From Selaginella tamariscina (lineage: Eukaryota > Streptophyta > Lycopodiopsida > Selaginellales > Selaginellaceae), in assembly GCA_003024785.1 (NCBI GenBank), contig PUQB01000065.1, positions 587,745 to 651,744 of the forward strand: DNA of 64,000 nucleotides, given 5' to 3'. Within the stretch, counting starts at the first letter, position 1; each line of letters opens with the position of its first letter. Below are positions 46,833 through 58,000 of this stretch, piece after piece. Both the position numbers and the translations under genes were made by a program. The notes under the pieces are model-generated. The model saw nothing but the letters and a program-made list of their open reading frames with translations, ran no database searches and was not told the DNA's origin.

Positions 46833-49634
46833 TGGCTATGGCGCCATCGCTAGTGGATATCTGCTGTATGAAGGTAGCTGCACAAGGTAACCATTAATGT
46901 ATATAATCCAACATATATACAATTACTTAATGCTAAAAAAAATTCCAGATTTCCACAAACATGCTCAAGCATTGGAAATACTACCTTTGGATCTTCTTAA
47001 TAGACTTATACTCAAGTTAACACCATTGTCACTGCATTATCTGCAACAGGAGTCTACCAGGTAACGATGCTTTTAGTGAATATTTGATTATTTATTAATG
47101 TTTATTATTTCGAATTTAGACTTTTAAAATGTAAGTATGAAGAACTTGATGTGGCTTTTCCGTCAGCTTGGGAAAATCTCCTCAAGCACCACCATACAAG
47201 TTATACTAGTCTGTCCAATTCTTTAAACTGGGAACAACTCTACTGGGAAGCACATATTCAAAAGTATAATGCATAAGTGTGTGTGTGCGTGTGTGTGAGA
47301 GAGAGAAAGAGAGATATTATCTTACTTACATTGCTCTTGAAAACATCAAGCTGTTTAGATGCTGTAACCACAGCAGTGTCTGTTCCAAGGTTCACTGGTC
47401 GTTTAGCAGATCTTAGTCTACCAGGTAAAGATGGTGTTTATACTTATTTTCTTTATATTATTTTTATTAATTCTTCAGAGGAGTTGGTGCACACTATTGG
47501 TAGTCAAGGAGCGATTGTACGTCTTTAGGCACTACACTTCCTTTACTTGGTAGATATGTTAAGTAAGTTGTGTGTGTGCGTGCGTGTGTGTGTTACTGCA
47601 TACACACACATAGACACACACGTATGTATTATTTACTCTTGCAGGTCCCTGCGAGTACGTGGTGTATTATGTTCAGAAGAACTTCTTGTAAGTGATTATC
47701 CCCTGTAAAATACTCAGTTAACGGTTAACATACACAAATGATTGACAGTCTACCTTTATTCTACAGATACTTCTCAACGGAGCAGAACTGGAGTCCCTTT
47801 CATGCCACAACTTCAAAACAAGCTCAAATGTCGGTAATAGGTATCATAAACTAGTTTTGTTAACATTAATTCTATTGTGTAATTTGCTAAATACTGTGTT
47901 TTTACTATATATATGTACTGTGCAGTTTCATACGCTCTTCAAGTTTTTGGGACACAATAGAAGATCTCTCAAGAGATTAGAGTTCTTCTACTGCAAGTTT
48001 CTTGAGGACGATTTTGATAGCTTGCTAGCAACATTAACTGCAAGTGGCTTAAATCACTTTGCAGTTAACTGTTCTAGCATCCAGGTTACTACAGCCTCTC
48101 CACGACTAAGAGAATTCCTTAGAAACACCAGGCAAGTTTGTATATATATCAATCACTATTAATATATTATAATTAATATTACATCCGTTAGCATAGTGGG
48201 ACTTTAAACAATCGATTCTAAATGCTACAATAAGAGAATATGTTTAAAGTGCACACTATACTAATGTATTGTTAAAATGTAATATTACACACGCACACAC
48301 ACTTGTCACTTACCGTACATTCTCTTGTTGTAGGCATTTAGAATCGATTCAACTTGTCAGCGACAGAATGCACATGCAGTTCACCAGCTCACTTGTGGTG
48401 GAGTTGTTCTCACTTACCTCGCTTTCCTCTCTCGAGTTGTGTGACAACCTGGTAAGTACCTGTGCGTGTGCGTGCATGTGTGTATATGTACATAACTGTG
48501 ACATATTTATCGTATATGAATGATTATGCTCAAGCGCAGTGATTTTTATGTAACTTTTTGCAGCTAGAAAATTGTTTTGAATCTACCAAAGTTGAACAGT
48601 TTTTTAGGGATTGCTCTGCAAGACAGCAGTTGGCTTTACACAGACTTAAAGTTTTAAATGTAAGTAAGTAAGAAACTGTGATTACTATAGCTATTAGTAT
48701 ATGTATCTTTTTGTGTTCTGCAGATCTTGCTTCTTGAGCTCTGCTTGTGTGCAAAGCATTGTGAACTATTTAAGATGCCTCCCATACTTGCAGACACTCA
48801 ATCTAAGTGATAACCCTCTTGGGGACGAAGGCATTGAGTAAGTTTTGATTAAGCTTTTCCATAACTTAGAAAAACTTATGCTTCATTCAGTGCAGTTTAA
48901 CACCAGAGAGAGCGTGTGTACACACTCACCTACATACATGTAAATATGATTAGTTTCTTCTTATAGGGCATTGACTGAATGGCTCAAGGGCGGCATGTCT
49001 TCGCTAGAGGAACTTAACTTTGGGGGATGCGAGTTAAGCTGCAGAGGAATATCGTCCCTTCTGGGTTCTTTAATATGCTCTAAACAAGCTCTTAATTTTT
49101 TGTCAATAGCTGACAATAATCTCGGAAGGTTCGTATATACTTTGCATGACGGCATTTCACACACACACGCTTCATGTACACTATGTGAATCCGTGCTTGC
49201 ACGAGCATACGTCTGGGTTTACACCGTGTGTAAGAAGGCATATCCTCGGGATGACATACATTTCTAGACTTAGATGTTTATGTGTCTAATTGCGGGAAGG
49301 CAAATTTTCGCAGGACTGGTTCGGCTATTTTAGCAAAGTACCTGGAGAAAGCCGACGTGAAGTCACTCGATATTGCAGAGATTGGCCTTGGTTCACTAGG
49401 TTGCTCCACAGCGTTAACCTCCGCATTAGTTCACAACCACAAGCTTGTCCACCTGAACATCAGGTAAATAAAATTGAATTGTTATAGTTAAGATTTGATA
49501 CTAACGCGATTACATATACTATGTGTATTTGTAAACGCTAGGCATAAGATCTCCTTTACATGCCTCATGTGCTACTTGGAGTACATGATTTATTAATACT
49601 TGTGCTTCTGATAGCAGGCAGTTTGATAATCGCA

Positions 49635-49676
<42 letters not shown>

Positions 49677-50217
49677 AGCTACATGTTGTATATGCTGTGT
49701 ATGTATGTGTGTGTGTGTGTGGTGTGTGTGTGTGTATTGTATTAAACACAATGGAGTACTAATTGCTTGCGTTCCTGTAGCAAGAACAGGATTGGGTTGG
49801 CTGGGGCAAAGCTATTGCATGCAGTAATCGCTGGAAACGGGGGAGTTCTAACTAGCATCGTGCAAGTTCAACCTGTTCAATATGGAGGCCATGCGATTTC
49901 TCTTCACAGCACTAGAATTAAATGCGACATCCTCTCGTAAGAGTTGAATTTTTTGCTTAAAATTCGGTTAGCTAACTTATCAAGAGAACAGGTTTAACTA
50001 ACTAGTGCGAATCTCTCTCTCTCTCTCACACACACACACAAGCATATTATTTATATTGTCTTGCCTTGCAGGAAAGATGAAGCGACTTGATTTGCAAGGA
50101 AATCCGGGTTGCCATCCTGAAGTCGTCCGTTGGTTTGCATCGTTTGTAGCCGGGTCAGAACCTGTTGTGCTTCTATCACGTTCTCACCACGCTCCCCTCC
50201 ACGATGACGATCCGTAG
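46833..50217 (+). CDS. Leucine-rich-repeat (RNI-like) protein, function unknown
   Basis: About fourteen short exons join into one frame from ATG 46,833 to TAG 50,217. The N-terminal part reads ALEILPLDLLNRLILKLTPL followed by LHYLQQEST, a helical box at residues of about 25-50 that recalls the boxes used by substrate receptors to bind Elongin or cullin adaptors; this is only a resemblance. Then WEQLYWEAHIQ and NCLDAVTTAVSVPRFTGRL. Exons after 47,930 carry LRRs of ribonuclease-inhibitor type: LKRLEFFYCKFLEDDFDSLL, LQTLNLSDNPLGDEGIE, LEELNFGGCELSCRGISSLL and MKRLDLQGNPGCHPEVVRW. Such proteins usually act as protein-binding scaffolds. No membrane segment or kinase is present. Several introns carry (CT)n(CA)n or (GT)n tracts, and one carries a foldback (48,174-48,287). 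Confidence 0.75.
48174..48287 (+). repeat. Intronic foldback (inverted repeat with about 37-47-bp arms)
   Basis: TAATATTACAT at 48,174-48,184 is matched by its reverse complement at 48,277-48,287. Inner arms 48,188-48,210 and 48,241-48,264 also pair (TTAGCATAGTG with CACTATACTAA, and ACTTTAAACA with TGTTTAAAGT). The loop 48,210-48,243 is antisense to the next 3' splice site. It looks like a MITE or an inverted duplication. Confidence 0.8.
48318..48350 (+). other. 3' splice-site region complementary to the intronic foldback loop
   Basis: This stretch covers the pyrimidine tract, the TAG acceptor and the first 17 bases of the exon that starts at 48,334. GCATTTAGAATCGATT (48,334-48,349) is the exact reverse complement of 48,210-48,225, and the preceding intron bases continue the match with one gap and one mismatch. 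Confidence 0.8.
49636..49737. repeat. Intronic (CT)n(CA)n and (GT)n microsatellites facing each other
   Basis: A CT run and then a CA run at about 49,636-49,677 are followed about 25 bp later by a GT-rich run to 49,737. CA and GT runs can pair in the transcript, giving a hairpin inside the intron of the LRR gene. Confidence 0.75.
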
Positions 50218-50495
50218 CGTTTAGATATATATACAGATGTAATATACGTTGTTCACTCGAAAGTAGTTGGTAGATGCATTTTACGTACGGCATACCTGCT
50301 TTCACACAGGTTGCATACGTAATTCTGATTTCTTCCTGTAGAGATTAAGGAATGGTATATTAAACGGACCTGCTTAGACTAGCTTACATCACCAAAGTAA
50401 ATCTCTGTTCCTGCCAGTTCCAGACATCTAGTTAGTACAACAGCATCGGTACCTACTATTACCAACCTGCTTCTGTCAGTTTGTCGAATTTCTGT

Positions 50496-51449
50496 CTAAA
50501 AGTCTGCATTCAGGTCGAATTCGAACCTGGGTAGTGGTGGTGCTGGCTCGCTGATGCCCAGTCGTCTGCCTCTAAGAACTGCAACAACTTCATCTTGCGT
50601 CTTGGGCGTGCAAAGTGCCTTGTGATCGAACAACACACCTCTAATAATCTCCTCAATCTCTTCTGCCCGCTTCTTTGATTCCTCGTTCTTCCTCGCTTCA
50701 ATTTCCTGTATCCGATCCTCGCACAGTTTCTGAAGACCGGATAACAGATAGAACCCGGCCTCTTCCTGGACCTCACGCAATCGCGGTACCTCGTCGAGCC
50801 AGATTGTACCATTCCGCAAGTAATTCAGAACATGCAAAAATCTGTGGCCGTCTCGGTCAATTCGAAGCTCGGAACAGTCGTCCGTAGTGTGTCTCTGAAC
50901 CAAGGTCGCCAGCATCGATTCATGATCCATGGACAGTGTCTGAGCAGAAACCTCGAATTTCATACCTCCGACGTTGACGATGAACCAGCGGCTTGGAATT
51001 TCCGCATCCTCTGCGACCTGAGGCCTGTCGGAGGAAATTTCTGTCGGATTTTGCCCTTTGTGCAGATTTCTCTCGAAGTCGGAAGCGATTTTGCAGAAAG
51101 AAGCACTTTGAGCCATCTCCGACTCGCAAATCCCCGCGAAAACACCTGCGCGCATCGGATGTTCTCCAGAATTCTGTGGATTAGCCACGGAATTGAGAAA
51201 TGCGATCTGTTGCCGAGGATTTGACGCCGACTTCGATCCGAAATGCAGTGGATCAACAAGAAAGCCGCAATTTTGGCTAGAGCTAGCTGGATTTCGTGCG
51301 TTTTCACCAGAATCCAATGAATTCACAGAAGATTCCTGGTGATTGTGCACGAACCTGATCGAATCGTGGCGCCTGATCGCTGCTTGCTCCTCCATTTGCT
51401 CCGATGATGATGTATCCATCAGAATGGCGCCGGTGAAAACAGAGTCCAT
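50496..51449 (-). CDS. BTB/POZ (KCTD, K+-channel tetramerisation type) protein, 317 aa, intronless
   Basis: ATG at 51,449 (MDSVFTGAILMDTSS). Residues 1 to about 155 are Ser/Asn/Gln-rich and probably disordered. A T1-type BTB domain follows at about residues 160-250: FIVNVGGMKFEVSAQTLSMD, SELRIDRDGHRFLHVLNYLR, NGTIWLDEVP and EAGFYLLSGLQKLCEDRI. After it comes a Glu/Lys/Arg-rich coiled coil (EIEARKNEESKKRAEEIEEI), and a proline-containing tail ends at 50,496. KCTD-type BTB domains form oligomers and often serve as cullin-3 adaptors; no channel segment exists here. It is divergent from cpSRP54, with 194 bp between the start codons. The reading frame is clean. Confidence 0.85.
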   Translation of the reverse strand: MDSVFTGAILMDTSSSEQMEEQAAIRRHDSIRFVHNHQESSVNSLDSGENARNPASSSQNCGFLVDPLHFGSKSASNPRQQIAFLNSVANPQNSGEHPMRAGVFAGICESEMAQSASFCKIASDFERNLHKGQNPTEISSDRPQVAEDAEIPSRWFIVNVGGMKFEVSAQTLSMDHESMLATLVQRHTTDDCSELRIDRDGHRFLHVLNYLRNGTIWLDEVPRLREVQEEAGFYLLSGLQKLCEDRIQEIEARKNEESKKRAEEIEEIIRGVLFDHKALCTPKTQDEVVAVLRGRRLGISEPAPPLPRFEFDLNADF

Positions 51450-51643
51450 CTTCCATACAAACAGAATGCAACGCACACATTTTTAAAAGGTCATTGCAAG
51501 ACAAAGAATATGCCACGTAATCGCGTCTTAATGCCATGTGGCAATTTCTGATTGGGTACTATTCATTTTTGAATTAACGGTTTTGATTTTGTTTATCGTG
51601 GCTATGGCGAGGGTTTTGAATTTTTGAATTGTTTTAGGGGTTC
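51450..51643. promoter_or_regulatory. Divergent promoter between KCTD-like gene and cpSRP54
   Basis: The 194-bp gap between the two ATGs contains TGCCACGTAA at 51,511-51,520 (ACGT core, as in light- and ABA-responsive G-box-like sites), GCCATGTGGC at about 51,533-51,542 and ATTGGG near 51,553 (CCAAT-box core on the minus strand). Confidence 0.4.
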
Positions 51644-53436
51644 ATGGCCATGGCCTGTGCGTCTTCTCAATGGAGCTGTGCGGGTTGTAGGTGTCTTGAT
51701 TTTGCAAATGCGACCTTCTTGCAGGTACGTCTCTCTCTCGAAAATCTCTTTGTTCCGCACCTGAAATTCGTGTTGTTATAATGTATACATGTGCAGCCAG
51801 GGTTTTGCAGGACTTCTTCTGCAAGAAAGCCTTTGATATCACTCAAAAAGAGCAGAGGATGTAGATTGACAGTGAAAGCTGCCGTTTTTGATCAGCTTTC
51901 TACGAGTTTGGAGAAAGTATGGACGAAACTCCAAGGCGCAGGTGCGTAATCCGGTCTAGATAAGAGTAATGTGCTCCTGATAGTGATATTTACTGATTTA
52001 CTTATATAGAACCAGATTATAATATTGCTTTCAGGTTGGGTTTATGATTATAATTTCTTATTCATTGTTGTGAGCAACATACTTGCTTACATGATATTAT
52101 ATAGAAAGCATCGTACAATCTATATCACGTATATTTAGCTTAATGTTGTGTGATTATATACAATAGTTTTCGACACATATATGGAGTCGCATAAAAGTTT
52201 TAATATGTATGTACTATGTAGAAGTGTATTGAACGTTTTGTAAATATCTGTGAACAGAAACGTTAACAACCGAGAATATGAAAGAACCGTTGCAAGATAT
52301 ACGTCGGGCACTGTTGGAAGCGGATGTGGGTTATATATATCCAATACTTATCTTATATTGACTACTATACTATCTATAGGTGAGTTTACCCGTTGCTCGG
52401 AAGCTTGTAGCATCGATCGCACAGAAGGCTGTGGGCACTGGAGTTATACGTGGAGTCAGACCAGACCAACAGCTTGTCAAGGTAATTGACTACAAAGTAT
52501 CGTCCTAGGTTTGTTTGTATGTATATGTATATATTATTCATACGTAAAAGTTTCAGGATGCAGGTGGTATATGACGAGCTGGTGAACCTCATGGGTGGAA
52601 AAGCAGCAAGCATTGAGTTCGCTGAAGAACCACCTATATTATTCTCATGCTGGACTTCAGGGTGTTGAAAAACCACTGCTTGTGGAAAGCTGGCTCTTTA
52701 TTTGAAGAAGAAGGTACATAATTTGTTCGGTGTGTGTGTGTGTGTGTGTGTTATTAAATACTAAGGTGTTATAGTTCCATGTATATTAGCTTGTGGTTGT
52801 ATTGTTCTCAGGGAAAGAGCTGCATGATGCTAGCAACGGATGTTTATAGGCCTGCAGCAATTGACCAATTGAAGACCTTGGGAAAGCAGGTTATAACTTT
52901 ATAACATAACTCTGTACATCACATACTAGAAGTGTTCATGTTTATAGGTGGATGTTCCGGTGTTTGAAGAAGGAACCGATGTGGATCCTGTGGAAATAGC
53001 AGAACGAGGACTGCAAGAAGCAAAGAAAAAAGGGATTGATGTTGTTATAGTAGACACTGCTGGAAGACTTCAGGTTAGCCATTAAAATTCATATTGTTCA
53101 GCTTTTTTATGGAGTACGCGTAATTCAGGTGGACAAAGAGATGATGGATGAACTAAAAGAAATGAAGCAGATTTTGAATCCAACTGAAGTTCTTTTGGTT
53201 GTTGATGCAATGACTGGTCAGGAGGCTGCAGGTAAGCAAGGAACCTACCACTTCCAATCAGAATAGGATACATTCCTTATGACTTTATATCCACATAATC
53301 ATCTGGATTTATGTTTGTTATGTATTATCAGCACTTGTTTTCTGCATTCAACCTGGAAGTGGGCATCACTGGAGCTATTATGACAAAAGTCGATGGAGAT
53401 TCAAGAGGTGGAGCCGCATTAAGCGTGCAGGAGGTG

Positions 53437-53473
<37 letters not shown>

Positions 53474-54871
53474 GTGGTACAAATTCTTACTCAAAGTACC
53501 AGGTTTCTGGGAAGCCAATCAAGTTTGTGGGAGAAGGAGAGAGTATGACGGCCCTGGAACTGTTTTATCCTGATCGTATGGCCAGTAGAATTCTTGGAAT
53601 GGGAGATGTACTTTCTTTCGTTGAGAAGTCTCAAGAAGCGGTAAGTCATACTTACAACATATATTTCACGCATACATACATGTAGTTACGTAATCATGTC
53701 TTGAAGAGGATTGATCATTTGTTATCGTTTGATCAGATGCTCAAAGAGGATGCAGAAGAAATGCAAAGGAAAATAATGGAAGCTAAATACGACTTTAATG
53801 ACTATCTAAAGCAGCTAAATATGCTCGCTCGTATGGGCTCAATGGGCGGAGTATTGAAACTCATTCCAGGCATGAACAAGGTCCGTGTTTGTTTATCAAA
53901 GACTCTTAAGGACATTAGCTCATTTCTTGTCTACAGGTTACTCCACAACAACTTCGGGAAGCTGAAAGAAGCTTAAAGATAGCAGAATCTATGATAAATG
54001 CAATGACTCCAGGTACGCACAACTCGCAAGGACCAAACACATGTGTATACACACGCACACACATACGTAGGTAGGTATACACGCACACATTTAAGTACTC
54101 TAAGCTAATATAAATAAAAGTCTTTAGAGCACACATCCATCAATTAGAAGATATACACATTCACAGGAAGTTCCTTTTATTGCTGATCCAGATGCTACGC
54201 AAGCAGTTACCAACTGACCTATGAATGCTGGGTATCAAACCAGTACCTCTGACTTCATGTTAGAATAGCTTATGGTTTCACTGTATTTATTGATAACATA
54301 TAGTTGCAGAAACATATTTATCCATCAATAGAGCGAGGTTCCGGACAATATTGTATGATCAATTGTCCTGAATATTACAGAGGAAAGAGCAGATCCTGAA
54401 CTTCTTGCAAAGTCACCAGAGAGAAGGCAACGAGTAGCAACGGAATCTGACAAAACAGAAGCACAGGTGAAGTACATAATACTATCTTAACAGGACATTG
54501 AGCATGTAATTATCATAATGATAAATGGGTATAGCCATAATATGCGGATTGTGCATTCAGGTTGGCCAGCTTATAACCCAGCTGTACCAGATGCGAGCAC
54601 AAATGAAGAACATAGCTACCAAAATGCAGGATGGCAAAGTACCAGGCCTTGAGGACCTTGAGGAGTTAAATAAAGGAGCTAAGGTAAATCTCTCTTCCGC
54701 TTGTGTTTGTGAGAGAGACATTAATAATGACCTCTGCAAATTATATTTTGTACGTTACAGCTTCCTCCTGGCACAGCGAGAAGGAAAAAGGGGAAAACAG
54801 ATTTACAGAAACAGTTGTCGGCAATTGGGAATAAGCAGTCAGCTCCAAAAGGTTTTGGGTCCAAGAAATGA
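51644..54871 (+). CDS. CPSRP54: Chloroplast signal recognition particle 54-kDa protein (cpSRP54/FFC-like), with apparent frameshifts
   Basis: cpSRP54 is the stromal SRP GTPase that, with cpSRP43 and cpFtsY, targets light-harvesting proteins and nascent chains to thylakoids. Exon 1 (51,644-51,724) and exon 2 give a transit peptide ending near [12 protein letters not shown]. The N domain reads [19 protein letters not shown]. The G domain shows [53 protein letters not shown] and [35 protein letters not shown] and the methionine-rich M domain ([20 protein letters not shown]) follow, and the tail ends APKGFGSKK. An extra base near 52,648 and a missing one near 52,667 destroy the P-loop (GLQGVGKT) and create a stop. 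One extra T appears in a T-run at 53,337-53,341. Either a recent pseudogene or indel errors. Confidence 0.85.
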
Positions 54872-55063
54872 GTGTTGTTGATTGTAAAGTTATATATATT
54901 TAATATTCCGCCAAAAGCAAGTTGGTCATCACGCTAGTCTCACACACAACCGGGCTCAGACATTAAGCAATTTCGGAATATATTTGATTCATTTTTATTT
55001 TACATAATTTTCTTTAGTATTAACCAGGTTTACATAGGCGTATATGTAATTAGTCAAAAATTC

Positions 55064-58000
55064 TTAGTGAGCGAGTTGTGACTTAAGCTTTTCATTCTCC
55101 TCCTCAAGGACCTTCTTCTCCGCCATCAGCTTTCGCACCCTCTGAAGCGCATCCTGTACACACACACCACGTTCGTTTCAATAACACTCTCTCTCTCTAG
55201 CCTGCATATGTTTACTTGTATACTCTCCTGGTGTGTGAAAATATATCAATATGTACCTTGAGCTGCCTTCGAATTTCTTTATCATCGATTTCCCTTTGTT
55301 TGCGTTCTTCTTCCAGAGCCTCCTTGTAGCCGTCACGCTCCTTCAAAAGCACGTGCTGTACTTGCCGTAGTTCTGTCTCCATACGATCGATCTACAGCAC
55401 CAGATGAATGTAAAACCATTATCAATATATATTGCATTTAGATATATCTTAAGTAGTTACCTGTGCTTCCAGCTCTTTGTTTCGAGCATGTGCCATCTCC
55501 AGTTCTGGTACGGACGCTTTCTCCACCCTTACACAACAAAAGGAGCTGAGAAGAGAGAGAGAGAGAGAGAGCAAGTACCTAAGAGCGTCTCTTGTTTCAC
55601 CAATCTCATGGAGCTGCTGCCCCAATTCTTCGTTCATTCTGAGAGGCACTCGAACTGCTTCAGGCTCGTCCTCGACGGTAGTAACCGATATAACATAAGA
55701 ACCGTGTTTTCCTAGAGAAAACTGTAGATGGATAACTTTTACCTTATCTTACTGAAGTGAACTAAGCAACGATATTATATACTTATACACCTATAAACGT
55801 GCTTGTCTTCGTACACATAATATGTACGTACTTTCACACTCGGTAAAACAAAATAAGAAGCAGACCCAACTTCTATGACTACACCCAATACAATGTCTAT
55901 CAAAGAAGTTTTACCAAACATGAAGGTCTGCCAAACAGGAGCTTCACCAAAACAAAAACCAAACCAACCACTAAAGATTCACAGTATATTATATAATATA
56001 ATACGCCTGCTTGCATATTATTACCATATATAAGCATACCTCAGGAGTTGAATTGTCCGTACGGTCTACAGTAGGTGCCTTTCTTGTGCGTGTGGAAGTA
56101 GTTTTCCATTCTCTCCTTTTCTCCCTCTGTTGCACTGGAGTAGTCCTTTCCAATCGCGCTTCATAATTCGAAGGGCCTGCCTCGTACGTGGGCTTCTTTG
56201 CTTGCTGGGCAACCTGTTAACATTGAAAATGTGATATTTTATACCACCCGCCCCCCTCCCCCTTCTCACGCCCACACACACACAATCATTACCCTCGTCG
56301 ATTTACGAGCAGTTTCTTTAGCTCGTTGTCCATCCTCCGCTTCGGTGACCTCGTTCTCTTCTTCTGATGAAGACGATGGCAAAGTTTCTTTGTTCTTTTT
56401 CGCAGATTTAGGAGTTCTATCTGAAACAAATAGTTAATGTATACTGTGTATGTTCAACTTCTGTGTGTATTCATATGTATACACTGTGCTTTGGTTTCTG
56501 CAAGTAATGAAATACCTTGTTTCTTTCGTGCACTGCTCGACCGCCACGTTAGTTCATCATCTACTGGGGCTTCCTTTCTCTTTCTGCCCGCGGCTGGTGA
56601 CTGATATCCGATCTTGTTGCAATTTTGATTCCTTCGAAAGTTCGCATAAGTAACATGAACATACACCATACATATACATGTATATAGATATAGCAAGGGA
56701 ATATGATGATATATAGCTGTTCCTATTGAATATATAGTGCTTATATGTATCTGCATATGACAGATATACATGTAACTGCGTGGACACATCAAATATGCAT
56801 CATATAAATGGTCAACTATAAAAGTTTGACTTACCAGTAAGTCTTCTGCATATTCTGCAACTTGTGTTCAAGCCGTTGAAGCACACTCGTTCGCTCAAAT
56901 CCTTGCTTGTCATGAGCAGGTTCTACAAAATTGGCTTCCAAAACTCCTGTTTAAAACATATAAAGAGGCAAGTTACTTGAATGATAAAACTTCAACTAAT
57001 ATCAATACAATATAGAATTAAAGAAAGAATATAAACACTAGTATATTTTGAACTTGCCTACGACCCCCCTCCCCATGCTACTTGCTACGTTCAATAATCT
57101 CCAGAATGGCTGAGAAAACAAGTGTTAACAAATATTTTAGCTTCAGCTTAACGCTTGCTTACCTTGATCAGCCTGTTTTTGTGATAAACGTTGAATCCTT
57201 GCACGTCTATGTGCTCAGCAGCATCTTTCACGAAACCGATAGTCACCACAGCGGTAATCTGCAAAGCAAAAGCTGTTAGCTTCACACGCGCGAGCATAAT
57301 TACTTTAAAAAGCATATTAAGTTAAAGACTTACGCTTTGTCCCTTCTTGGATTCCTTGTCTCCTTTCGGTGTGTACGTAGTTTCATATACGTGTATCAAA
57401 TCATCGATAACGCTATGGTGCTTCACCTCCTTCTTGCGAAGTTTGATTGTAAAATTATTCGGCAAGCGCAAATACAATATAGAAGCGTAGGCCTGAAATG
57501 CTTATATTAATATGGTACACAATAATATAATAAGAAACATTACGATAACTATACATTTTTTACTACGAGTTAACAATATATATCGATATATATAATATAA
57601 TATAACAATAAATATAACTATACATACAATATATATCGATACTAATATATAATATAATTGATACTAATTACCCTTAAAGAATGCTCGTAAAGAAAATAAC
57701 GCCTTGCGCTCTTAAAATTATCTGCCATTTTGACATTATTCTCATCTCGAACACCTCTCACATGAATATCCTGCATTAAACACACAGAGAGCATGCATAA
57801 GAATACACGCACACAAATAAATACACATTCAAGCACATACATGATCATCTGCTTCGAAGTCGAGCTCCAGTTGTCCTTGATCGTTGTACCAAAGGTTATA
57901 TATAATAATGCGAGTACCATGCTTTTTAATTTTATTCAGCTGCCAAAAATACCCCGTTAAAACGCCTTAGACAACTACAACAAACGTAATGAATGTGGTG

